A DNA stretch of 64,000 nucleotides, taken from assembly GCF_964355755.1 (NCBI RefSeq), contig NC_092675.1:11857312-11921311 (forward strand), written 5' to 3'. Position 1 is the first letter of the stretch. Each line of letters starts with the position of its first letter. Below the pieces are notes generated by a model. It was given only the letters and a program-made list of their open reading frames with translations, was not told where the DNA came from and did not search any database. Source of the DNA: Antedon mediterranea (taxonomy: Eukaryota; Echinodermata; Crinoidea; Comatulida; Antedonidae). Below are positions 12,885 through 23,669 of the stretch, piece by piece. Made by a program: the position numbers and the translations under genes.

Positions 12885-13360
12885 ACTGGTCATACCTCAA
12901 ACTGGCATTTCCAGTAAAAATATGATAACATCTTCTATTGGAGCTAATATAAATGTTTACATTTTGAACATTTTGACACCAAGTTGAACTTTTTGTGACA
13001 TTTGGTTACAGAGATACAGACATATTTAAACATTAAAGGTCAAAGGTCAGTAAATTACATTTCCTGTGGATTTGGAAGAACATGTTTAATTAGAGTATAT
13101 ATAAATATGTATGCTCTTAACAATTTGAAACAAATTTCAAGAAATTTTGACCAGTAGTTCCGAGGTCAAAGGTCAAAACATTGAGAAATTACATTTCCGG
13201 TCGTTTTTTTGAAAAAAGTTCTATTAGAGCGAATATAAATATGTACCCTCTGATCTATTTGACACCAATATCATTTCAATTGTCAAACCCGTTGCGGAGA
13301 TATGGCTGTTTAAGATAGAAATATAAAAATTGAGGTCAGAGGTCACAGAGGTCAAATCAG
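12885..13360. repeat. Degenerate ~150-bp tandem repeat with AGGTCA direct repeats
   Basis: Three diverged units share ATTACATTTCC, a TTAGAGnnnATATAAATATGTA block and AGGTCA words. Perfect AGGTCA-N-AGGTCA pairs lie at 13037-13049, 13163-13175 and 13333-13345, the last followed by another AGGTCA at 13349. The same repeat family recurs at 56170-56700 (TTCCGGTCACTTTTTCGTAAAATG and ATATAAATATGTACATTC). Confidence 0.7.
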
Positions 13361-13399
13361 ATTTCCAGTAACTTTGTTTTGGTATCTCCATATCATGTT

Positions 13400-13913
13400 C
13401 TATCAACATGCCAAAGGGCACACTTGTATCCACTATGGTAACATCATTTCCCCTTAGGGACTGGACTATATGGTTAGACCTTGTGGTATTATTGTGGATT
13501 TCGCTGAGTTATACACTTGTGGATCACCTTCCCAAGCTTTTGTATTTCTTTTACGAACATGTTCAAGGCAATGGGACAGATTCAGCTATATCGGATATGA
13601 CAGGGCCTGTGAGCTTCATCCATTCTTAAAAAACTTAGCAAAAAAGGGAAATGAAGGAGCAACTGACTTATTGAACAATCTGAAATTCGTGGTAGACCTA
13701 TTTCACATTAGGACTCACAAACGAAAAGAATGTATGCCATTGAGTAACCCAGAGTGTATATACCATCCACAACTGCCACAACACGCAGTTATAGCTGGAG
13801 TTAAAACTCAATGTGCTGAACAGACATTCAAATCACTTAACAAGTATAAGTACATCACGAAACGAATGTCAAATTTTTTTTGTATACTGTTATCCAAAGA
13901 CACAATGAAATGA
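13400..13913 (+). pseudogene. KDZ (Kyakuja-Dileera-Zisupton) transposase fragment
   Basis: The frame from 13470 encodes the catalytic part of a KDZ-type DDE transposase. Features in order are CGIIVDFAELYTCGSPSQAF (first acidic residue), GYDRACELHPFL, KFVVDLFHIRTHKRKEC, then the hallmark block VKTQCAEQTFKSLNKYKYIT with the catalytic glutamate. It ends at 13913 soon after the core. Upstream coding (PKGTLVSTMVTSFPLRDW) is in another frame, so a frameshift lies near 13470. KDZ proteins are normally several hundred residues longer with N-terminal cysteine clusters, so this is a fragment. DR1-containing repeats lie immediately upstream. Confidence 0.75.
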
Positions 13914-14037
13914 TACACAAGAAACTGCAGCATGAGGGTAAACTTTTGGACACGCAATAAGTTACTGAATGACATTGTTTAATCGTATGTTATAAATCAG
14001 GCTATTCTACTTACTCAGATCACTCATTGTCCTAATT

Positions 14038-15560
14038 GCTGTACATTTTAATCAAATTTCTACGTGTTTTGCATAATATTGTACTTCAAGAGCCAAAGAA
14101 TTAAGTTTGCGACCTGTATATAATATTATTGTTAATCATTAATAGTTGCAGCTTCAGTTTATAAGGAAATGTACAATTAAATCTAGGCATACATTTAGTT
14201 ATGACATTTATAAAAAAGGGCAAAGTAACATAAAATGAATTTTATCTTTGATAAAACTGAAATTACAATCTTTCATTTAAATAAATTGAAATACTTTCAT
14301 TTAGAATGGATTGTAAACTGCTTAACATATTTTCATTTTTCTAAATCACAAACTTGTATTTATTTTCAACTTTCTGATTGTACCAGATGTATCCATACTC
14401 GAAAGTATGTATACGATTAAACAACTTACATGTAAAGGTTGTTATATTACAGTACGACTTTTCCAATGTCCTAATAATTTCCCACCTTTTTGAAATACGA
14501 TTATTTTGGATAGGATTACATTTACACTAACATTGCATGTGTCGCAAAATGTTTCCATTACATTCATTGAATTTGGTAGACCAGATCAGCATAATATAAT
14601 AGATGGTTTATAAAGCAGTCTCCGAATTGTATTTCTTTGGTACAGTATTTGTATTAATAATAGATCGTTTATAAATATATTTTAAACAGAATACAGAGGT
14701 GAACCTTCTTGCTGTATCCCATTCAAACGTTGAAATGGGAGCATTAACTAGTGGCATATTTTTGCATGTGCTGATATTTTACTGTACATGGAATATTTGA
14801 CGTGAAATGTATTGTTGATTACACCTATTTCTCTTAATTTTATTAATACACATTATTGTTTATGTAGTCAAAAGCAAGTTTGAGATCAACGAAGCAACAA
14901 AATAATTGATCCCTTCTCTTACTTAAATATTTTTGGATTGTGCTGTTTAGCATGAAAGTATATGTAGTGTTCTGAATCCCTTGTGACAGCCTGATTGTTG
15001 TTGGTAAATAATGTTGTTGTTATCAGTAATGGTTTATTGTTGTAGTATTAAAGATGTTTAAAAATGTTTGGAAAGTCGAATGTCAGAAATGTCTCTATAG
15101 TTTTCGGGTTTGTTGCTATCACCCTTTAATTGGAATTTGGAAGGCATGTTTTATTTGGAATAGGTTAATTTTGTCATCATACACGATGTTATGCTCATTT
15201 TTCTTGCTGTACATTTTATTCAAATTTCTACGTGTGTTGCATAATATTGTACTTCAAGAGCCAAAGAATTAAGTTTGCGACCTTTATATAATATTATTCT
15301 GAATCATTAATAGTTGCAACTTAAGTTTATAAGGAAATGTACAATTAAATTGAGGCATTATATTTAGTTATGAAATTTAAATATTTTAGGATTGTGCTGT
15401 TTAGGATGAAAGTATTTGTAGTGTTTGGAATCCATTGTAAAAGCCTGATTGTTGTTGGTAAATAATAGTTGTCAGTGTTGTCAATATAGATTATTGTTGT
15501 AGTATTAAAGATGTTTAAAAATATTTGGGAACTGGAATGTCAAAATTGGCTCAACTATGA
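14038..15560. repeat. Duplicated ~170-bp and ~180-bp modules
   Basis: Block 14038-14210 is repeated at 15206-15375 (TACTTCAAGAGCCAAAGAA, GGAAATGTACAATTAAAT). A second module (GGATTGTGCTGTTTAG to GTAGTATTAAAGATGTTT) occurs at about 14936-15060, 15388-15535 and 17300-17430. They look like units of a dispersed repeat that flanks and interrupts the satellites to the right. No gene is seen. Confidence 0.75.
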
Positions 15561-16258
15561 ACTGAACGTACCCTTTAAATACTCTCAGCTATAAAGTGAA
15601 CCTAACCGTCTTAATGATCTAAACTATGAACTGAACCCTCTATATAATCTCAACTATCAACTGAACCTAACACTGTAATAGTTTTCTGGTTTGTTCCTTA
15701 ATAATCTCAACTATGAACTGAACGTACCGTTTAAATAATCTCAGCTATGAAGTGAACCTAACCGTCTTAATAATCTAAACTATGAACTGAACCCTCTATA
15801 TAATCTCAACTATCAACTGAACCTAACACTGTAAATAATAGCAACTATGAACTGAACCTCACCCTCTAAATAATCTGAAACATCAACTGAACCTCACCCT
15901 CTAAATAATCTCAACTATGAACTGAACCTAACCCTCTAAATATTCTCAACTATGAACTGAACCTAACCCTCTAAATAATCTCAACTACCAACTGAACCTA
16001 ACCCTCCAAATAATCTAAACTATGAACTGAACCTAACCCTTTAAATAATCTCCACTATGAACTGAACCTTACCATTTAGAAAACCTCCACTGGGTCAACT
16101 AAACCTAACTATGAACTGAACCTAACCCTCTAAATAATCTCAACTATGTAATGAACCTAACCATTTAATAAACCTCCACTGTGTCAACTAAACATTCTTT
16201 AAGTATCCTAACCTTCTAAATAATCTGAACTTAGAACTGACCCTTTAAATAATCATGT
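15545..16258. repeat. 35-bp minisatellite
   Basis: About 19-20 copies of a unit near 35 bp, consensus AACTATGAACTGAACCTAA followed by CCCTCTAAATAATCTC, with moderate divergence. Although CCTAACCCT resembles telomere sequence, the unit is not telomeric. Confidence 0.85.
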
Positions 16259-16452
16259 AAAACGCCTGACGTGTATACCCTTAAAAAAATCATTAATCCT
16301 GACATAAACCGCCAAGATCTAACCACCCTCATGTGAACCACCTGACATGTATACCCATAAAAAAAACATCACTCCAGATGTAAACCGCCAAGATGTGACC
16401 ACCTCATGTAAAATGCCTGACGTGTATAACCTAAAACAAAACATCACTCCAG

Positions 16453-16627
16453 CAGGGAAAATTTTCATTTAAAAATTTTGTTTAGCAATATTGCTAATCA
16501 AACTGATTTTTAAGTCGAGAAACATAGTTTTGTATTGTATTTTTTGCTACACAATTTTCAAAATTTGTAGCAATAAGGTTGTTTTGTATAGCTTTTTGCT
16601 ACGCTACACTGGCGAAAATGTTCCCTG
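16453..16627. mobile_element. 175-bp MITE inserted in the 76-bp satellite
   Basis: Ends are inverted: CAGGGAAAATTTTC on the left and GAAAATGTTCCCTG on the right. TCCAG flanks both sides (16448-16452 and 16628-16632), and the uninterrupted satellite unit has a single TCCAG. So this is an insertion with a 5-bp target duplication. The interior is AT-rich with TTGCTAC words and no frame. CAGGG ends recall hAT, but that superfamily makes 8-bp duplications, so the superfamily is left open. Confidence 0.75.
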
Positions 16628-17269
16628 TCCAGATGTTAACCGCCAAGATCTAACCACCATCATGTAAAACGCCTGACGTGTATAACCTAAAAAAACAACA
16701 CTTCAGATGCAAACCACCAAGATCTGACCACCCTAACTGGTCATGTAAAACGCCTGACGTGTATAACCAAAAAAAAAAAACATCACTCCAGATGTAAACC
16801 GCCAAGATCTAACCACCGTCATGTGAAACGCCTGACGTGTATACCCATAAAAAAACATCACTCCAGATGTAAACTTCCAAGGTCTGACCACCCTCATCTA
16901 AAACCCCTGACATATATACCCTAAAAAAACATCACTCCAGATGTAAACCGCCAAGATCTGACCACCCACATGTGAAACGCCTAATGTGTATAACCTAAAA
17001 AAAAAACAATCCAGATGTAAACCGCCAAGAACACCCTCATGTAAAACGCCTGACGTGTATAACCTAAAAAAAAAGTCACTCCAGTGTAAACCGCGAAGAT
17101 GTAAAACGCTCCTGACATAAGCCGCCAAGATCTGACCACCCTCATGTGAAACGCCTGACGTGTATAACCTAAAAAAAAACATTACTCCAGATGTAAACCG
17201 CCAAGATCTAACCACACTCATATAAAATGCCTGACATGTATACCTTTAAAAAAAACATCACTCCAGATG

Positions 17270-17500
17270 TAAATATTTAGTTATGACATTTAAATATTTT
17301 AGGATTGTGCTGTTTAGGATGAAAGTATTTGTAGTGTTCGGAATCCATTGTAAAAGCCTGATTGTTGTTGGTAAATAATAGTTGTTGTTGTCAATATGGA
17401 TTATATTGTAGTATTAAAGATGTTTAAAAATATTTGGGAACTGGAATGTCAAAAATGGCTCAATAGTTTTCTGGTTTGTTCCTTAATAATCTCAACTATG
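17270..17500. repeat. Dispersed module interrupting the 76-bp satellite
   Basis: Near-identical to 15360-15560 (TTTAGTTATGACATTTAAAT, GGATTGTGCTGTTTAGGATG, CTGATTGTTGTTGGTAAATA), including the adjoining piece AATAGTTTTCTGGTTTGTTCC. The satellite resumes immediately after. This is consistent with local duplication of an array edge. Confidence 0.7.
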
Positions 17501-20500
17501 ATGTTGTAAACCGCCAAGATCTGAACAGCCTCATGTAAAACGCCTGACGTGTATAACCTATAAAAAAAAATCACTCCAGTGTAAACCGCCAAGATGTAAA
17601 ACGCTCCTGAAATAAACCGCCAAGATCTAACCACCCTCATGTGAAATGCCTGACGTGTATACCCATAAAAAAAAACATCACTTCAGATGTAAACCGCCAA
17701 GATCTAACCACACTCGTATAAAATGCCTGACATGTATACCTTTAAAAAAAAAACATCACTCCAGATGTAAACTGCCGAAATGGATCCACCCTCATGTAAA
17801 ACGCCTCACGTGCATACCCTTAAAAAAACATTACTCCTGACCTAAACCGGCAAGATCTAACCACCCTCATGTGAAACGCCTGACGTGTATAACCTAAAAA
17901 AAACATCACTCCAGATGTAAACCGCCAAGATCTGACCACCCTCATGTAAAACGCCTGACGTGTATACCCTTAAAAAAAACATCACTCCAGATGTAAACCG
18001 CCAAGATCTAACCACCCTCATGTGAAACGCCTGACGTGTATAACGTAAAAAAAACATCACTCCAGATGTAAACCGCCAAGATCTAACCACCCTCATGTGA
18101 AACGCCTGACGTGTATAACCTAAAAAAAAACACCACTCCAGATGTAAACCGCCAAGATCTGACCACCCTCATGTAAAACGCCTGACGTGTATAACCTTAA
18201 AAAAAAACATCACTCCAGATGTAAACTGCCAAGATCTAACCACCCTCATGTAAAACGCCTGACGTTTATACCCTTAAAAAAAAACATCACTCCAGATGTA
18301 AACCGCCAAGATCTGACCACTCTCATGTAAAACGCCTGACGTGTATAACCTAAAAAAAAACATCACTCCAGATGTAAACCGGCAAGATCTAACGACCCTC
18401 ATGTAAAACGCCTGACGTGTATAACCTAAAAAAAAACATCACTCCAGATGTAAACCGCCAAGATCTAACCACCCTCATGTAAAACGCCTGACGTGTATAA
18501 CCTAAAAAAAAACATCACTCCAGATGTAAACTGCCAAGATCTAACCAACCTCATGTAAAACGCCTGACGTGTATAACCTAAAAAAACATCACTCCAGATG
18601 TAAACCGCCAAGATCTGAACACCCTCATGTAAAACGCCTGACGTGTATAACCTAAATAAAACATCACTCCAGATGTAAACCGCCAAGATGTAAAATGCCT
18701 GACGTGTATAACCTTTAAAAAAAATCACTCCAGATGTAAACCGCCAAGATCTAATCACCATCATGTGAAACGCCTGACGTGTATACCCATAAAAAAAACA
18801 TCACTCCAGATGTAAACCGTCAAGATCTGACCACCCTCATGTAAAACGCCTGACGTGTATACCCTAAAAAAAACATCACTCCAGATGTAAACCGCCAAGA
18901 TCTGACCACCCTCATGTGAAACGCCTGACGTGTATAACCTTAAAAAAACATCACTCCAGATGTAAACCGGCAAGATCTAACCACCCTCATGTAAAACGCC
19001 TGACGTGTATAACCTTAAAAAAACATCACTCCAGATGTAAGCCGCCAAGATCTCAACACCCTCATGTAAAACGCCTGACGTGAATAGGCTAACCTAAAAA
19101 AAAAACATCACTCCAGATGTAATTCGCCAAGATGTAAAACGCCTGACGTGTATACCCTAAAAAAAAATCACTCCAGATGTAAACCGCCAAGATCTGACCA
19201 CCCTCATGTGAAACGCATGACGTGTATAACCTAAAAAAAACATCACTCCATGTGTAAACCGCCAAGATCTAACCACCCTCATGTAAAACGCCTGACGTGT
19301 ATAACCTAAAAAAAACATCACTCCAGATGTAAACCGCCAAGATCTGACCACCCACATGTGAAACGCCTGACGTGTATAACCTAAAAAAAACATCACTCCA
19401 GATGTAAACCGCCAAGATCTGAACACCCTCATGTAAAACGCCTGACGTGTAAAACCTAAAAAAACCATCACTCCAGATGTAAACCGCCAAGATGTAAAAT
19501 GCCTGACGTGTATAACCTTAAAAAAAAATCACTCCAGATGTAAACCGCCAAGATCTAACCACCATCATGTGAAACGCCTGACGTGTATACCCATAAAAAA
19601 CATCACTCCAGATGTAAACCGCCAAGATCTGACCACCCTCGTGTAAAACGCCTGACGTGTATACCCTAAAAAAAACATCACTCCAGATGTAAACCGCCAA
19701 GATCTGACCACCCTCATGTGAAACGCCTGACGTGTATAACCTTAAAAAAAACATCACTCCAGATGTAAACCGGCAAGATCTGAACACCCTCATGTAAAAC
19801 GCCTGACGTGTATAACCTAAAAAAAAACATCACTCCAGATGTACAGTAATTCGCCAAGATGTAAAAAGCCTGACGTGTATACCCTAAAAAAAACATCACT
19901 CCAGATGTAAGCCGCCAAGATCTGACCACCCTCATGTGAAACGCCTGACGTGTATAACCTAAAAAAAAACATTACTCCAGATGTAAACCGCCAAGATCTG
20001 ACCACCCTCATGTAAAATGCCTGACGTGTATACTCTTAAAAAAACATCACTCCAGATGTACTTAAACTGCCAAGATCTAACCACCCTCATGTAAAACGCC
20101 TGACGTGTATACTCTTAAAAAAACATCACTCCAGATGTACTTAAACTGCCAAGATCTAACCACCCTCATGTAAAACGCCTGACGTGTATAACCTAAAAAA
20201 AAACATCACTCCAGATGTAAACCGCCAAGATCTAACCACCCTCATGTAAAACGCCTGACGTGTATAACCTAAAAAAAAAACATCACTCCAGATGTAAACC
20301 GCCAAGATCTAACCACCCTCATGTAAAACGCCTGACGTGTATAACCTAAAAAAAAACATCACTCCAGATGTAAACCGCCAAGATCTGTCCACTCTCGTGT
20401 AAAACGCCGCCAAGATCTAACCACCCTCATGTAAAACGCCCGACATGTATAACCTAAAAAAAAAACATCACTCCAGATGTAAACCGCCAAGATCTAACCA

Positions 20501-20686
20501 CCCTCATGTAAAACGCCTGACGTGTATACCCTTAAAAAAAAACATTACTCCTGACATAAACCTTAAAGATCTAACCAACCTCATGTGCAATGCCTGACGT
20601 GTATACCCATAAAAAAAACATCACTCCAGATGCAAACCTCCAAGATCTGACCACCGTCATGTAAAACGCCTGATGTTTACACCCTT

Positions 20687-21282
20687 AAACAAGAAATATT
20701 TCTTACAAAAAACGCTGCTCGCTTATTGAAAAATATTTTTTATTTCAAATGTTTTGAATGTGTCATTTTATTGTCACATAATAGATAGTTATTTTACCTG
20801 AAAAAATGTAATTTAAAGCAACAAATACTTAAATTGTCTGTCAGACAATGGTTTTTGGGTTTCTTTTCATTTTTTATATGTGAATAAATATTACTTTTTT
20901 GTTACAGAAGTGAATACTCAATTTCTGTCACTTTAGTTAATTTTATTGCTAAGGTCAAATCTGGGAGTCACTTCATCACCCTAGATATTTCAATTGTGAA
21001 GTATCCTATTACAAACACAAACTTTAATTGACTGTTTCGATAATAATTCAATGAATATCTGACACTGACAGTGAATATAGGGATTTGTAATTTTAGCATG
21101 ACATGTCCTAATAGACTCTTTCCCAGCCGTTTTTTGGGTCCACTGTAGCAGCTGGAATCAATAAATCATAGTGGAGTTTTCATTTTCACAAAACTGTCTG
21201 TCCTTAGAACTATAACTGCTGCTTGCTTTAGCTTCTGATTGAGTAGTCCTAATGGGACGTAGCGGGCTAGAGCAGCAGCGTG
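20687..21282 (+). mobile_element. Family X repeat, copy A
   Basis: Copy of a dispersed repeat that recurs at 28644-28986, at 29955-36764 (interrupted) and at 36933-38105. It opens with the perfect palindrome AAGAAATATTTCTT (20691-20704), has an internal hairpin ATTGTCTGTCAGACAAT, and ends GACGTAGCGGGCTAGAGCAG...CGTG. The 76-bp satellite lies on both sides, which delimits the insertion to about 595 bp. No frame is present, so it is non-autonomous. The superfamily is not assigned. Confidence 0.7.
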
Positions 21283-21479
21283 AAAAAAACATCACTCCAG
21301 ATGTAAACCGCCAAGATCTAACCACCCTCATGTAAAATGCCTGACGTATATAACCTTAAAAAAACATCACTAAAATGCCTCTTTATTAAAAAAAATGTGT
21401 GTACAAAAGAATTTAGAGATTTTACTGTGTAATTTGAACTATCCCCCACTGATAAGAAAGTGGTTATTACACAATTTGT
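21283..21479. repeat. Last 76-bp satellite units and flank
   Basis: One and a half satellite units (21283-21372) continue after family X. Then comes a segment (GTACAAAAGAATTTAGAG, GTGTAATTTGAACTATCC) also found at about 39890-39986. Confidence 0.65.
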
Positions 21480-21737
21480 AATACACAGCTATTTGTTTGC
21501 TATTATTGCTGTATCAGGTATAGCAATTATACAGGTATTTGTTTGCTATTAGTTGCTATTTTTGCAATATACACAGCTATTTGTTTGCTATTAATTGCTA
21601 TTATTGCTGTATCAGGTATAGCAATTATACTGCTATTTGTTTGCTATTATTTGCTATTATTGCTGTATCAGGTATAGCAATTACACAGCTATTTGTTTGC
21701 TAATTATTTGCTATTATTGCTGTAAAAGGTATAGCAC
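21480..21737. repeat. TAGCAA array, left part
   Basis: Copies of ACAGCTATTTGTTTGCTATT / GCTGTATCAGGTATAGCAATT, period about 50-60 bp. The array stops at GGTATAGCA (21737) and resumes at 26728 with CAATTACACAGC, so one array has been split by the element between. Confidence 0.8.
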
Positions 21738-21744
21738 CCAGTCA

Positions 21745-23290
21745 AGACATGATATAAACCACATATCACTATGATATCAGAAACATCTCACACGACTGAT
21801 ATCGTACATGTGATACAATTAAGATATCAGTCTGATATCAAAAACTTTTCACACTAATGATATCATACACATGATACAACTCAGATATCAGTCTGATATC
21901 AAAAAATTCTCACACTAATGATATCAAACAATATGATATAATTGAGATATCATTCTGATATCACAAACTTATCACACTTTGATGTCATACAATATGATAT
22001 AACTTAGATATCAGTCCGATATCCGCAACTTCTCACACAATGATATCATACAATATGATATAACTAAGATATCAGTCTGATATCGGCAACTTCTTACACA
22101 ATGATATCATACAATATGATATAACTCAGATATCAGTCTGATATCGGCAACTTCTCACACAATTATATCATACAATATGATATAACTAAGATATCAGTCT
22201 GATACCGGCAACTTCTTAGACAAATGATATCATGCAATATGATATAACTCAGATATCAGTCTGATATCGGCAACTTCTTAGACAAATGATATCATACAAT
22301 ATGATATAACTCAGATATCAGTCTGATATCGGCAACTTCTTACACAAATGATATCATACTTATGATATAACTTAGATATCAGTCTGATATCGGCAACTTC
22401 TTACACAAATGATATCATACAATATGATATAACTAAGATATCAGTCTGATATCGGCAACTTCTTACACAATGATATCATACAATATGATATAACTAAAAT
22501 ATCAGTCCGATATCGGCAACTTCTCACACTAATGATATCATACACTATGATATAACTTAGATATCTGTCTGATATCGGCAACCTCTCACACAATGATATC
22601 ATACAATATGATATAACTAAGATATCAGTCTGATATCGGCAACTTCTTACACAATGATATCATACAATATGATATAACTAAGATATCAGTCTGATATCGG
22701 CAACTTCTTAGACAAATGATATCATACAATATGATATAACTAAGATATCAGTCTGATATCGGCAACTTCTCACAAAAATGATATCATACATTATGATATA
22801 ACTCAGATATCAGTCTGATATCGGCAACTTCTCACACAATTATATCATACAATATGATATAACTAAGATATCAGTCTGATACCGGCAACTTCTCACAAAA
22901 ATGATATCATACATTATGATATAACTCAGATATCAGTCTGATATCGGCAACTTCTCACACAATTATATCATACAATATGATATAACTAAGATATCAGTCT
23001 GATATCGGCAACTTCTTAGACAAATGATATCATACAATATGATATAACTCAGATATCAGTCTGATATCGGCAACTTCTTACACAAATGATATCATACAAT
23101 ATGATAAAACTCAGATATCAGTTTGATATCGGCAACCTCTCACATAATGATAAGCTATCATATACATAATATAATTTAGATATCAGTCTATCAGAAACTT
23201 CTCATACTAATGATATAATACAATGATGTAATTCTGATATGAAACTTTTAATTGTATGATATCATTCGATAATCTCAGACTTACATCAGT
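21745..23290. repeat. 61-bp GATATC palindrome satellite
   Basis: About 24 copies of a 61-62 bp unit built from self-complementary words: ATGATATCAT, ACAATATGATATAACT, AAGATATCAGTCTGATATC, then GGCAACTTCTTACAC. Each unit could fold into several short hairpins. Divergence rises at both ends of the array. Confidence 0.95.
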
Positions 23291-23344
23291 CTCATACCTT
23301 GGGATAACATTTTATTTCATACCTCGCCATGCTCATTAAACTCT

Positions 23345-23665
23345 AACAAAATATATCCCAGTGGGCACAGAACATAATTTCAACGTTTGAATCAACGTTA
23401 AAATTTTGTTGATGTGTTGAAATGATGTTAACAGCGTATTATAAACGTTGATTCAACGTTGAAATAACATTGTCTTTCTAACTAACCTTTTACGTTTATT
23501 TATCAATGTTAATTTAACGTTGAAAAAATGTTCAAATTTAGTTGACATTTTTGTCAAAAAAGGTTGAAGTTATGTAGTGTTTTTAACCAACTATTATGTT
23601 TGTTTGTTTATCAGTGTTATTTTAACGTTAATTTAACGTTGAAATTCATTTGACAATTTTGGTTA
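23345..23665. repeat. CAACGTT-rich palindromic repeat
   Basis: Begins near CCCAGTGGGCACAGAAC and continues with many copies of AACGTTGA/TCAACGTT in both orientations. The CCCAGTGGG opening resembles a transposon end nested in the larger element, but no matching right end was found. Confidence 0.5.
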
Positions 23666-23669
23666 AAAT

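Larger units (their letters stand above)
16259..20684. repeat. 76-bp satellite array
   Basis: More than 50 copies of a unit near 76 bp. Landmarks are GTAAACCGCCAAGATCT, ACCACCCTCATGTAAAACG, CCTGACGTGTATAACCT and an A-run followed by CATCACTCCAGAT. Variable A-run length shifts the frame between copies, which yields long but spurious open frames on the minus strand. The array is interrupted at 16453-16627 and about 17270-17500, and ends at the family X insertion. Confidence 0.95.

Noticed and set aside
15545-16258. Telomere-like CCTAACCCT words
   Set aside because: They occur within a 35-bp unit and not as pure TTAGGG/CCCTAA repeats, so this is an interstitial minisatellite.
16898-20011. Several minus-strand open frames of 60-107 codons in the 76-bp satellite
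   Set aside because: They repeat the same peptide with the array period and shift frame with A-run length, so they are satellite artefacts.
1-23290. Arrays that superficially look like CRISPR repeats
   Set aside because: Units are contiguous with no unique spacers and the genome is eukaryotic.
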